64,000 bases of DNA. Origin: Bacillus benzoevorans. GTDB lineage: Bacteria; Bacillota; Bacilli; Bacillales; Cytobacillaceae. The position numbers and the translations under genes are program-made. Numbering within the stretch: the stretch's first letter is position 1; every line of letters starts with the position of its first letter. Below, piece by piece: positions 9,125 to 17,801 of the stretch. The notes under the pieces are model-generated. The model was not told the DNA's origin. It made no database searches and saw only the letters and a program-made list of their open reading frames with translations. Location: contig NZ_JACHGK010000002.1 in NCBI RefSeq assembly GCF_014207535.1, positions 62,001-126,000 of the forward strand. The letters run 5' to 3'.

Positions 9125-10534
9125 TTAAATAGCCTTTTTCCTAAATTTTGTGACATTAGATTTATTAACAGGCCCGCTGGGAATTGTAACGACTACAGCC
9201 ATTAAGGCTAGTGCAGCAAAAATAATATTTGTTACCAGCCCTGCACTTGCAGCTATTTCCAAGCTTCCAATACCATCAACTACACTATAAACAGCAACAG
9301 ATATAGCAAAGCCGAATGAGCCGCCAAGTGTACTGGACATTTTATAAATACCTGCTGCCTCTCCGGCCTTCTCTGCCGGAACATTATCAATTGCTGTATC
9401 GGTAGATGGTGTGGCATAAAGTCCAAGCCCAATGCCGAATAATGTAAATCCAATCACAACAAGGATGGTATACAATGTATTTGGCAAGAATGTTAAAGTC
9501 ATGAGCATGATTCCAGACATTACTAAAATACAAGCTATGATAATCGGTTTTCTTGGACCGTGTTTTTGTAATAATTTTTCACCAACACGAATCATGGCTA
9601 ATGTAAAAATTAAATTACCAAGAGATAATAACCCGGATTGGAAAGAAGTGTAGCCTCTTGCTACTTGGACATACGTATTTGCCACAATAAGGGCACCAGC
9701 TACAGCATTTAGTAAAAAGTTTGATACAGTCGCTCCGGTAAAATAATTATTTTTAAATAAAGAAATATCGATAAATCCGTTTGCTTTCCCTTTTACAATC
9801 TTTAGAAATAGTCCACCGCCAACGACAGTAAAGGCCATTAGCGCTAACGAAGTAGGACTTTTCCAACCGAAGTCCCCGCCGCGTGTAATGACAATATTTA
9901 AAGCAACCATCACGAGGATAAAGACAACAAATCCGGCATAATCAAATTTTGATGAACCATTTTGTTCTCCTTTATTCTCCGGTACATCTTTAATTAAAAA
10001 CATAGACATTAAACTGAAAGCGATTGAAAAAACAAAGATATAACGCCATCCCAAATATGTAGCAATTGCCCCTCCGGCAAACGAACAAATACCGGCGCCG
10101 CCCCAAGAACCAAAAGACCAGTAACTTAACGCTCTTTGCCTGTCAGCAGCTTCATAATAAGCTTTCACCAAAGCAAGCGTCGCAGGCATGATACAAGCTG
10201 CTGAAAAACCTTGAATGACACGTCCAATAATGAGGAGAACTGTCCCTTGTGCAAGGATAAGACAAAGTGAACCAATAATATTTAATACTAAGCCAGCAGT
10301 TGCAATTTTCTTTCGCCCAATTCGGTCAGAAATTCCCCCTGCTGCCACAATAAATAAGCCTGAAAATAATCCGGTTAAACTAATGGCTGTATTCAAGAGT
10401 CCTAATGAAATTCCCATATCCTTTTGAACTTCAGGTACAACATTAATGAGTGCTTGTGAGAAGAGCCAATAAGTAAGAACTCCAAATACAATCCCTGTTA
10501 ACATTTTGTTATTGCCTTTATAGTTTGTTTCCAT
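9125..10534 (-). CDS. MFS transporter, DHA2-like (drug:H+ antiporter family)
   Basis: 469-aa membrane protein with about 14 hydrophobic segments and the MFS motif A G-G-I-S-D-R-I-G-R-K-K in the loop after the second segment. The segment count and length fit the DHA2 family. Ideal GGGAGG ribosome site. It lies 197 bp downstream of the grdB-like gene on the same strand, with a stem-loop between, so it may be partly co-transcribed. A role in moving a Grd substrate or product is possible but is only inferred from position; the substrate is unknown. Confidence 0.85.
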   Translation of the reverse strand: METNYKGNNKMLTGIVFGVLTYWLFSQALINVVPEVQKDMGISLGLLNTAISLTGLFSGLFIVAAGGISDRIGRKKIATAGLVLNIIGSLCLILAQGTVLLIIGRVIQGFSAACIMPATLALVKAYYEAADRQRALSYWSFGSWGGAGICSFAGGAIATYLGWRYIFVFSIAFSLMSMFLIKDVPENKGEQNGSSKFDYAGFVVFILVMVALNIVITRGGDFGWKSPTSLALMAFTVVGGGLFLKIVKGKANGFIDISLFKNNYFTGATVSNFLLNAVAGALIVANTYVQVARGYTSFQSGLLSLGNLIFTLAMIRVGEKLLQKHGPRKPIIIACILVMSGIMLMTLTFLPNTLYTILVVIGFTLFGIGLGLYATPSTDTAIDNVPAEKAGEAAGIYKMSSTLGGSFGFAISVAVYSVVDGIGSLEIAASAGLVTNIIFAALALMAVVVTIPSGPVNKSNVTKFRKKAI

Positions 10535-10662
10535 GGTATACCTCCCATTTTTGGTAAACTATCCATTGAATTAACTATTTCAAATGAAATACGGGCACGA
10601 CAAATATGGCAGAGAATTTGTCATAAACGATCAAATAGATAACGAGAGTTAAAGTAAGGAAT

Positions 10663-10689
10663 CAGTGGGGGATGAAGAAACCCCCACTG
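10663..10689 (-). terminator. Stem-loop between grdB-like gene and MFS gene
   Basis: Perfect 9-bp arms CAGTGGGGG (10663-10671) and CCCCCACTG (10681-10689). The downstream minus-strand sequence is only moderately T-rich, so termination may be partial. Confidence 0.5.
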
Positions 10690-10730
10690 CTGGAAACTTC
10701 ACTTTATTGTTGCGAAAGTTGAGTAATGAA

Positions 10731-12035
10731 TTAATTTTTTGAATAGATTAATGGTGGTTCTGTCACTTCTTTTGCTAAAATATCTAATGCATGTTTAACT
10801 AATGTATGACGCAATTCATTTTCTTTTTCTTCTTCTAATGCTGGGTTCCCCACAGGGTAAGGAATAGCAACAGTTGGAACAATACGGTTTGCACCAACAG
10901 ATTGTGAGATGGTAGTGATAGTAGCCATATGGACAATAGGAATACCATAACGTTCAATTTCTTTTACTAACGTTGCACCGCAACGAGTACAAGTACCTCA
11001 GGTGGAAGTTAGGATAACGGCGTCCACACCAGCAGCTTTCAATTCTTTTCCAATTTCACGACCGAATTTTTCTGAATTTCCTACAGCAGTACCTGTACCC
11101 GTTGTAGAATAGAAGAATTCATGAACTTTGCCAATATAGCCGGTTTTTTCGAATTGACGAAGTTGATCCAGCGGAGCTACACGGTCAGGGAATTCATTTG
11201 CGTAAACTGGGTCATACCCACCGTGGACAGTGTAATAATCTTCACCTAATCTATCAAGTTTAGAAACATCGTATTTAACCCATTTTTGCGCAGATGCTGA
11301 TTGCAAGTGATCAGGGTTTCCTTTCGGAACAATTCCGCCAGTAGTCACTAAAGCGATCGTTGCTTTCGACAAATTTGCAATTGCCGGAGCAGGGTCAACT
11401 TTATCGAATTCAGGCATTGGTAATTCAGTTTCAAATTCTTCATTTTTAAGGCGTTTCAATAGCATATCTACAGCACGTTTTGCACCGATATCTTCAGTCA
11501 TTTCTGTCAGACGTTTACCTTGTGTGAAATAGCCGTCTTCATTAGGATCGACTTTTTGCTCAGTCAAAACTTTTTTTGCCAGTCCGATCATGGCAGGAAG
11601 AGCTTTACGCATTCCGGCTGCAGAGTCAGAAGTTGGAAAAACATATGCGTTTCGGCGAGTTGTTTCAAGTCCTGGATTTTCTTCATACATTCCTGAAATA
11701 ACTGGAACACCTTTTTTATTGAAAAATTCTGCAACACCCGCACAAGCCATTCCGTAACGTCCGGCATTGAAGGCAGGTCCTGCGATTACTAAATCAGGGT
11801 GAAGATCATGATACATCATTTCTAAAAACTGAAGAGCTTCCTCATTGTGTTCATTGAAGAAGTTATCCCCGCAGATCATGGTCCCAGCATATTTTCCATG
11901 TTCTTTGATACCCGCAGCAAAAACAGTTGCCGGGCCAACAGGTTCTTCTTTAAATTGAGGAGCTATTCCCGCTTGGTCTTCACCGCCGATTTGGCTGAAA
12001 AATTGGTTTAAGTAGTATAATACTTTTTTACTCAT
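10731..12035 (-). CDS. grdB: Glycine/betaine/sarcosine reductase selenoprotein B (UGA = selenocysteine)
   Basis: 434 residues when the in-frame TGA at 10998-11000 is read as selenocysteine (residue 346). After it the frame stays open for 88 codons, starting G-T-C-T-R-C-G-A-T-L, which gives the U-x2-C-x2-C redox motif of GrdB. The total length matches clostridial GrdB (about 436 aa); stopping at TGA would remove the active site. A SECIS-like hairpin lies 12 nt after the TGA, and tRNA-Sec is encoded at 32964-33060. ATG at 12035 is chosen for an AGGAGG 8 nt upstream. In clostridia GrdB with GrdE/G/I binds the amine substrate and hands a carboxymethyl group to GrdA. The gene is 13 bp from the grdE-like gene. 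Real substrate unknown here. Confidence 0.93.
10971..11000 (-). promoter_or_regulatory. Bacterial SECIS element with its UGA codon
   Basis: On the minus strand the TGA (11000-10998) is followed after 12 nt by the perfect hairpin CGTTGC-GGT-GCAACG (10985-10971). Six base pairs and an apical GGU fit what SelB recognises in bacterial selenoprotein mRNAs. The hairpin lies entirely in coding sequence that remains in frame. Confidence 0.85.
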
Positions 12036-12048
12036 TTCTTTCAACCTC

Positions 12049-13338
12049 CTAGTATAGTTTTACTGTAGCGTTGTGTGTTCCAATTTCAGAAGTTGCACCA
12101 ATGATTGCGTTTAATTCGCATTTCATCGTGCCTGTTGCTTCATCATAAGCACCATCCCAGCCGCCGGCAATATTAGCAATAGCATGCGGGGTTCCTAAAA
12201 TCACATCGGCTTTTTCAAGTTCAACAACGTGGCTGACGTTTCCTGCAGACACAACTGCAACAGCTTCTGGTTTTGCATCTGTAAGCGGTTGGCTTGTACC
12301 GTCCCAGCCTGAACATTCATCTGTAATCAGAACTGTTTTTACACCGGCTTTTTCAAGTCTTTCACAAATCATGACCAGGTCAGAGTCAGGATTTCCGTAT
12401 CCTTCTTCAGAAATAATAACCCCATCAGCTCCAAGTTGTTTACAAAGTTTAGCTGTATAATCGGTAGCGATTAATTTACCATCCATTGTTGTTAACTCCG
12501 GCTGCAATACAATACCGATAAAGTTAATTTCTTTTCCATGAAGTTTATATAATTCCTTAATAACTGCATTATTTTGATGCTGGTAAGTGGTAATTTTATC
12601 GCATGCAGCAACACAGTTACCGGAGATAACAGCATGATCTAACTCTTCATTTGGATGTAAGTATGTTGGCAGGATTTGTCCGGAATTGACACCATAAATA
12701 TATCCATCATGCAGTAATCCCTGAGAAATTAACATTTCAACATAAGCCACTTTAGGTAAATCAGGGTATTTTTTTGTTTCTTCTGAAATGGTTCCCAGTT
12801 CAAATACTTCTGATTCGGAACTTACTGCATCTCTGGCAGCTTCTCCAATCATTTCTGCTGCAGTTAGTCCTGCAATACGAACTGTTTCTTCATGTTCATG
12901 CGGGTGTAAACCAGTAACTGGGGTAATGTCGACAACGATATTTTTGGTCTTTGAGAAAGGAGTCCACTTAGCGCCTTCTCCCCACATATCGATGATTCCT
13001 TCTTGGAAACCAACAATATCTCCAATTGTCACGAGAGCAACCCCATCTAAAGCTTTCACTACACCGTCGCCCATTTGAGCGATGCCGCTGGTAACACCAG
13101 GGAAGCCCTTTCCAGCACCTTCGACTTTAACGCGGGGTTGGATGACATCTTTTACTGGAATAATACGTTTTTTCTCACCAGGCATCGCCAGATCGATTTT
13201 GATGTCTTTGATGTTTGGTAATTGTTTTAATTTTTCAATAAGGGCAGCTTTATTAATTGTTAGCTGTGAACCGCTTACATTTGTTTCATTGCCAAATTCG
13301 ATAGTATCAATTTTAACTTTTTGGATTTCGAGTCTCAA
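12049..13338 (-). CDS. Glycine/sarcosine/betaine reductase component B, pyruvoyl-type alpha/beta precursor (GrdE/GrdG/GrdI family)
   Basis: 429-aa proprotein. The conserved processing site I-S-G-N-C-V-A-A-C-D places Asn241-Cys242 at the cleavage point when the TTG at 13338 is used; in clostridial GrdE I recall Cys242 becoming the pyruvoyl group, so length and position agree. TTG is favoured because GGGG lies 8 nt upstream, while a GTG three codons earlier sits on the Shine-Dalgarno itself. The pyruvoyl group forms a Schiff base with the amine substrate, working with GrdB. It overlaps the end of grdX by 26 bp. Which substrate (glycine, sarcosine, betaine or other) cannot be told by sequence. 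Confidence 0.9.
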   Translation of the reverse strand: MRLEIQKVKIDTIEFGNETNVSGSQLTINKAALIEKLKQLPNIKDIKIDLAMPGEKKRIIPVKDVIQPRVKVEGAGKGFPGVTSGIAQMGDGVVKALDGVALVTIGDIVGFQEGIIDMWGEGAKWTPFSKTKNIVVDITPVTGLHPHEHEETVRIAGLTAAEMIGEAARDAVSSESEVFELGTISEETKKYPDLPKVAYVEMLISQGLLHDGYIYGVNSGQILPTYLHPNEELDHAVISGNCVAACDKITTYQHQNNAVIKELYKLHGKEINFIGIVLQPELTTMDGKLIATDYTAKLCKQLGADGVIISEEGYGNPDSDLVMICERLEKAGVKTVLITDECSGWDGTSQPLTDAKPEAVAVVSAGNVSHVVELEKADVILGTPHAIANIAGGWDGAYDEATGTMKCELNAIIGATSEIGTHNATVKLY

Positions 13339-13705
13339 TATACTCACCCCTTCTAAATTTCTTTAATTCTTCTAATGCTGTATTCGTTAATTCAAGGTCT
13401 AGAAATTCATAGTCAGATTGACAGGCAATAATCGGCTGCCTTTTTCCAATCAGTACATTGTATTTTTGAATACTTTCGCTGATGATCTTCATTGAGTTCT
13501 GGTCAAAATGTTTTTCGTCTGAAAGAATAACCGTTTTAACCGGTGAATGAAGCATTCCAATACTTGCGGAAAGGGGGTGAGTATGTAATTTATGGCCGAG
13601 ATATACAAAATCACGTACTTTTTTGTACAATTCATTCATATCTCCGTTTATATAGATAGCCCCTTCGTAATTTTCAGCAACTTGTTGATTATTTGTTACA
13701 ATCAT
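13313..13705 (-). CDS. GrdX-like protein
   Basis: 130-aa protein starting M-I-V-T-N-N-Q, the opening typical of GrdX, the small protein of unknown function that often leads grd operons. No membrane segments or catalytic motifs visible. First gene of the grdX-grdE-grdB unit and translationally overlapped with the next gene. The ribosome site is weak. Identification rests on the N-terminus, length and context. Confidence 0.7.
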   Translation of the reverse strand: MIVTNNQQVAENYEGAIYINGDMNELYKKVRDFVYLGHKLHTHPLSASIGMLHSPVKTVILSDEKHFDQNSMKIISESIQKYNVLIGKRQPIIACQSDYEFLDLELTNTALEELKKFRRGEYIETRNPKS

Positions 13706-14137
13706 CCTTACTCACATCCCTTTTGTACTTTCAAAACAGCGTTATGCTCAATATCTCACATAAAAACACATAGTTAATTGAAATGCAGGGAGATAAAGCT
13801 CTGATTAATTAAAACAAAATGAATTAGTTTTTTTACTAAACTGTTCACCTCCATTTTTCGTTGATTTTTTCACAAACAAATGAAAAATTTCGTAACAGAA
13901 TAAATATAAAAACTAAATCTGTCAGTGTCGCGCCATTGTTGTACAACAGAAGAGTAACATGACGCCTTTTATATTACAATATTATTAATATTATTTTCAC
14001 AAAATTTTCATTAACAAAATAGAGCAATAACTAATAAGACCGATAATATTTTAAAAATAAATATCAATAGAACCTCCAATTGGACAGCCTCTACTCCACT
14101 GCTTATTGTCTTCCACATTAGAAGGATTTAATCAATT
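13706..14137. other. Divergent intergenic region (grd operon versus CtsR-controlled gene)
   Basis: About 430 A/T-rich bases with no convincing gene. They should contain the minus-strand promoter for grdX; I see no clear riboswitch or operator on that side. Confidence 0.4.
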
Positions 14138-14154
14138 AGTCAAAATAGGTCAAA
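14138..14154 (+). promoter_or_regulatory. CtsR-type operator 1
   Basis: Two direct heptads AGTCAAA and GGTCAAA separated by ATA, matching the CtsR heat-shock repressor box (RGTCAAA-NAN-RGTCAAA) except the middle spacer base. It lies just upstream of the -35 box. Confidence 0.7.
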
Positions 14155-14161
14155 TAAATTC

Positions 14162-14189
14162 TTGACTTTTTCACGTAAAGTTGTAAAAT
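14162..14189 (+). promoter_or_regulatory. Sigma-A promoter of the CtsR-controlled gene
   Basis: TTGACT (14162-14167) and TAAAAT (14184-14189) with a 16-bp spacer, flanked on both sides by CtsR-like boxes. Confidence 0.7.
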
Positions 14190-14201
14190 AAAATTGTAAA
14201 A

Positions 14202-14224
14202 GGTCAAAGATAGTCAAAGTCAAA
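14202..14224 (+). promoter_or_regulatory. CtsR-type operator 2
   Basis: GGTCAAA-GAT-AGTCAAA (14202-14218) matches the CtsR box fully, including the central A of the spacer. A third overlapping AGTCAAA heptad ends at 14224. It covers the predicted transcription start region. Confidence 0.8.
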
Positions 14225-14270
14225 CATTTAATGAAAAATGTTTAAAAACATATTTAGGAGGTTTTTCACT

Positions 14271-14894
14271 ATGTTTCCATTTTTTAATAAAGATTTCTTC
14301 AAATCCATGTTGAATGGTCAAAAAGAATTGGAGCTGAAAGCCCCAAATGGCGCAGTTTATCGTTTTTCGACCAATGCCATCGATGACAAAACCTTTGATG
14401 ACTTTCGCAAAAAATTAGAAGAAGCAGCCAAAAATAACGATCAAGCCGCATTTGAGCAAATATGGAATGAATTCGCAGCGCAAAACCAATTGATACCAAA
14501 TATAGAATCTGAATTTAAGAAATTCCATCAGGGGATCGAACAATTTTTCCAAGAAACCACTCCATTTTTCGGTAAAAGTCAATTCTCATTATTGAATGAG
14601 CCATTTTTCTCAGAACCTAAAGCCTTAACCGAAGAATCAATTGATAAACACATTGAACATTACCAACAAAAAATTGAAGAACTGCAAAATAAAAAAAATA
14701 ATATGGATGTAGAAAAAAGAAAACTGCAAATCAAGGAAGAAATTTTAGCTAAGAAAAAAAATATCGATGCGAAATTGGACGAATTTGCGAAGAACCTAGA
14801 TCATGATGAAATGAAGAAAAAACTGACGGAAGAAATGACAAGTTTAAATGAGGAAATTAAACAACTTGAAAACGAATTACAAAATCTATCATAA
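14271..14894 (+). CDS. Coiled-coil protein of unknown function under CtsR-type control
   Basis: 207-aa soluble protein. The N-terminal about 100 residues are Phe-rich (M-F-P-F-F-N-K-D-F-F; F-F-Q-E-T-T-P-F-F) and the C-terminal part (about 125-205) is a charged Lys/Glu coiled coil, as in the Clp M-domain or small chaperones. ATG at 14271 is chosen because AGGAGG lies 9 nt upstream; an ATG 11 codons earlier lacks one. The promoter carries two CtsR-like operators, so it is probably a heat/protein-stress gene. I do not recognise the family. It is monocistronic and ends before a strong terminator. Confidence 0.8.
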   Translation: MFPFFNKDFFKSMLNGQKELELKAPNGAVYRFSTNAIDDKTFDDFRKKLEEAAKNNDQAAFEQIWNEFAAQNQLIPNIESEFKKFHQGIEQFFQETTPFFGKSQFSLLNEPFFSEPKALTEESIDKHIEHYQQKIEELQNKKNNMDVEKRKLQIKEEILAKKKNIDAKLDEFAKNLDHDEMKKKLTEEMTSLNEEIKQLENELQNLS

Positions 14895-14981
14895 AACGAG
14901 TGGATAATAGAAAAGGATTTTTTAATCGAAATCCACCTTTCCTTTAAGATGCTATTTCATAGAAAATATCCGATAATAGTA

Positions 14982-15013
14982 AAAACGGTTTGACGTATGT
15001 GTCAAACCGTTTT
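14982..15013. terminator. Bidirectional terminator
   Basis: Perfect 13-bp arms AAAACGGTTTGAC (14982-14994) and GTCAAACCGTTTT (15001-15013), flanked by A and T tracts; serves the convergent genes on both sides. Confidence 0.85.
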
Positions 15014-15031
15014 GTTGTGATCGCCCATTCC

Positions 15032-15322
15032 CTATTCAGGATTGATTTCTATCGTAACACCGTCAGCAAGAGTGCCTTTCATAGAAATCAAGGTTAATCT
15101 TATGTTTTCTTTATAAAAGACATACTTTGAGCTTTCAGATTTTGAAAACCCATGGGAGTCGATGATTTTATAAACTTCCTTTAACTCTGTACCGGGAACG
15201 ATCCCGTAAATGGACGTATCTGGATTTTTTTTCGTTACTTTTCTTACCATTGTTGTTTCTGAGTTAAAACCGATATTAACATGACTTTGCCCGTATTCAT
15301 ATTCATACCCATACATGCACAT
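15032..15322 (-). CDS. Hypothetical protein, possibly truncated
   Basis: 96-aa protein of unknown family. The C-terminal about 60 residues (I-Y-G-I-V-P-G-T-E-L-K-E onward) look like one compact domain with alternating strands. The N-terminus (M-C-M-Y-G-Y-E-Y-E-Y-G) is odd and no ribosome site is visible, so this may be the tail of a longer decayed gene. Convergent with the CtsR-controlled gene. Confidence 0.4.
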   Translation of the reverse strand: MCMYGYEYEYGQSHVNIGFNSETTMVRKVTKKNPDTSIYGIVPGTELKEVYKIIDSHGFSKSESSKYVFYKENIRLTLISMKGTLADGVTIEINPE

Positions 15323-15470
15323 CGTTTTTTCGCCTTTTGTTGGAATAGCTCTATGTACAATGAATTAATTATTACAAGATAATTATGTGTTTGCTACTGA
15401 ACAAAGTCTGTGTAAAAAATGTGAATATATGTTTTTCAGATAAATATTAATCGCTTTTAACTGAAATACG

Positions 15471-15534
15471 GAACACGGTTCTCATTTTGTACTAGTTATT
15501 TCCCAACTAATAGTTCGAGAGATAGAACTCCATG
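15471..15534 (+). repeat. Dispersed intergenic repeat, copy A
   Basis: Contains GGTTCTC...TAGTTATTTCCC..CTAATAGTT.GAGAGA, matching copies B (16671-16767) and C (24589-24709) in the same orientation. The most diverged of the three. It lies upstream of the alcohol dehydrogenase gene. Confidence 0.55.
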
Positions 15535-15710
15535 TTTTTTCCTTCTATAATATCAGTGAAATCAGCCATTTCGATAAGTGGCTGCACTTATCAACAATCT
15601 AACAATTATGAGATTTTCAAAATTAGAGAAAATAATTATTTTACTATACATTCATTACCTAAAAATGTATATAATGAAATTGTATTCATAACCTTTAGGA
15701 GGGGTTTAGT

Positions 15711-16664
15711 ATGAAAGGCTGGTTATTTACAAAAACAGATATACCACTGAAATTGATCGAAAAAGAAGACCCTCACGCCATTCCAAACCACGTAGTTATT
15801 GACGTCAAGGCTACTGGTCTCTGCCATTCGGACGTTGCGGCACTACAGGACCCGGGTTGGATGCCATTATTTCCAAATGGACCTGTTATCATGGGGCATG
15901 AATGTGCCGGTGTCATCTCCGAAGTAGGAGAAGGTGTTGTGGATTTAAAAGTAGGTGACCGTGTCGGGGTAAATCCTCTTGATCGGGAGACACGCGAAGC
16001 TGAGGGATACAACTATGATGGAGGGTATGCCAACAAAGTACGGGTTCCAGCGAAACAGTGTGTAAAAATTCCGGACGGAGTATCTTTTGTAGAAGGTGCC
16101 GCATCAACAGATGCCGGACTCACTGCTTATCATGCGCTTTTTGCTATTGGAGGAGCTAAACCCGGTATGAAAGTTGGTATTATTGGAATCGGAGGGCTTG
16201 GTCAGTTTGCAGTACAGATGGCAATGATCAAGGGATGTGAAGTATATGCTTCAGATGTCTCGCCTGATGCCGTGAAGCTCGGAGAAGAATTAGGATGTAC
16301 AAAGGTTTATAATAATGTTCTTGATATGAAAGAAGCAGAGTGTGATGTGATTGTTGACTTTGCCGGTTTTGGACAAACTACTGCCGACGCCTTGGACGCT
16401 GTAAAACCTCAAGGAACGGTTGTTATTGTTGGAATGGGTAAACTAGAGTCCACAATCAATACCTATCTGATGATTACCAAGGAACTAAAGGTACTTGGAA
16501 GCAATGGAGGAACGATTGAGGACCTCGAAGGCGTATATGAGTGTTTTGCTACCGGAAAGATGAGCCCGCAATTGACAACAATACCGTTCGAAGAAATAGA
16601 TAAAGGATTGGAAAAACTTAAGAACCACGAAGTAAAAGGCCGCCTAGTAGCTGTATTTGAATAA
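15711..16664 (+). CDS. Zinc-dependent alcohol dehydrogenase (MDR), lacking structural-zinc lobe
   Basis: 317-aa medium-chain dehydrogenase. Catalytic zinc residues: Cys in G-L-C-H-S-D (about 37) and His-Glu in M-G-H-E-C-A-G (about 62-63); an Asp in A-S-T-D-A-G-L-T-A-Y may replace the third ligand. The nucleotide-binding motif G-I-G-G-L-G is near 164. The usual four-cysteine structural zinc loop between G-D-R-V-G-V and D-G-G-Y-A is replaced by a short Cys-free loop, which explains the length (usual about 340). AGGAGG ribosome site. Single gene flanked by dispersed repeats A and B. It could oxidise an aromatic or aliphatic alcohol; substrate unknown. Confidence 0.88.
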   Translation: MKGWLFTKTDIPLKLIEKEDPHAIPNHVVIDVKATGLCHSDVAALQDPGWMPLFPNGPVIMGHECAGVISEVGEGVVDLKVGDRVGVNPLDRETREAEGYNYDGGYANKVRVPAKQCVKIPDGVSFVEGAASTDAGLTAYHALFAIGGAKPGMKVGIIGIGGLGQFAVQMAMIKGCEVYASDVSPDAVKLGEELGCTKVYNNVLDMKEAECDVIVDFAGFGQTTADALDAVKPQGTVVIVGMGKLESTINTYLMITKELKVLGSNGGTIEDLEGVYECFATGKMSPQLTTIPFEEIDKGLEKLKNHEVKGRLVAVFE

Positions 16665-16670
16665 AAACAT

Positions 16671-16767
16671 GGAGATGGTTCTCCCGTTTTCCTAATTATT
16701 TCCAGGCTAATGATAGAGGATAGGACTCTATCCCTCGATGGGTCTAGATTAATGAAAGTGATTCAGG
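16671..16767 (+). repeat. Dispersed intergenic repeat, copy B
   Basis: Shares with copy C the strings CTAATTATTTCCAGG, CGATGGG and TGATGAAAG/TAATGAAAG in the same order and spacing. It starts just after the alcohol dehydrogenase stop; a related tail (TTTGAAAC near 16801) runs up to the terminator at 16837. Confidence 0.65.
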
Positions 16768-16836
16768 CCCCCATGCTTCTTTTATTTAGACAAATAGCAG
16801 TTTGAAACGATTCTTACCGTTAAGCCAATGAAAAAA

Positions 16837-16870
16837 TATCCCTCTATATCAACATTGATATAGAGGGATA
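16837..16870 (-). terminator. Terminator of the TM2-domain gene
   Basis: Perfect 14-bp arms TATCCCTCTATATC (16837-16850) and its complement (16857-16870), followed on the minus strand by TTTTTTCATT. Confidence 0.8.
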
Positions 16871-17080
16871 TAAGATCAGGTTTAAACCATTGAACAAGAT
16901 ATAAGATATTTTAAACAGATAAATGAAGCAATAATTAGCTGGAGATGAGTCTAATTATACTTTTGGATATGTACTACAATGATTATCTTACACTCTAGAT
17001 AGGCAGATTGCCATTTTATATAAACAAGGATTTAACTTACAAAATCTTGCGAATATTTCATAGATAACTAGGTCTCTAAT

Positions 17081-17599
17081 TTACCCAGCCATTCTTCGAT
17101 AACCCTTGTCATACTTCCTAGCAAAGTCATCATCATTAGAGACAAGATATAAAATTCCTTCTATTAAACCGAGAACCAACGGGATATAAGTCCAACAAAA
17201 TAATAAATAAATGATGCCCCAGCCCCATCTCCCCAAATAAAACTTGTGGGCCCCTATACCACCTAAAAGAATCCCCAGCAATCCAGCAACTACTTTACTT
17301 TTTGTATAATGTGCTCCAAGCATTCCACCATTATTAGAAGAAGATGAGGATGAAGAAGATGAAGAACTTGATGCTCCACCGCCTCCTCCAGCATTCATAA
17401 ATACCATTGGCTGATTTACTTTTACATGATCCTCTAGTTTTTCAATTTTCTTTTTATTTTCCTCAAATAACTCATCTATGCAGCTCTTACAGTAATTTTT
17501 ACCTTTAATTTCAGTATTACAATTTTCACAAATAAATTTACCACAACCCACACACGTTCCAACTGCATCAACATCATGATGAACATAACACGTTGACAT
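17081..17599 (-). CDS. TM2-domain membrane protein with N-terminal zinc finger and poly-Ser linker
   Basis: 172 aa. Residues 1-40 hold a B-box/zinc-ribbon-like Cys/His set (C-Y-V-H-H, C-V-G-C-G, C-E-N-C, C-K-S-C). About 50-58 is a charged helix and about 70-92 a Gly5/Ser12 low-complexity linker. The rest is a TM2 domain with two membrane segments joined by the K-F-Y-L-G-R-W-G-W-G-I-I turn motif. AGGAGGGGA ribosome site. Function of bacterial TM2 proteins is unknown. The Ser tract is encoded by a simple repeat that may vary in length. Confidence 0.85.
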   Translation of the reverse strand: MSTCYVHHDVDAVGTCVGCGKFICENCNTEIKGKNYCKSCIDELFEENKKKIEKLEDHVKVNQPMVFMNAGGGGGASSSSSSSSSSSSNNGGMLGAHYTKSKVVAGLLGILLGGIGAHKFYLGRWGWGIIYLLFCWTYIPLVLGLIEGILYLVSNDDDFARKYDKGYRRMAG

Positions 17600-17801
17600 A
17601 AAATCTCCCCTCCTATAATATATATTTCTGAAATTAATACCAATAATTACCTTTATAAAATAATTATAACTTATACAAATAGAAATTTCATTGATTTTTA
17701 TAGAATGTCAAATCTTAAATCTATTAGCTCCATACGGATAAAATACAACTATTATAGATGAATAAATCTAATTTTTTTTAAAACGGTGCTGATGAATAAA
17801 A

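Noticed and set aside
10731..10928. Separate 65-aa gene downstream of a truncated grdB
   Set aside because: It is in frame with the upstream part through one TGA and completes the GrdB family motif and length; it is the selenoprotein C-terminus, not its own gene or a pseudogene piece.
13706..14137. Glycine riboswitch before the grd operon
   Set aside because: I could not find the tandem aptamer core; the region is simple A/T-rich sequence.
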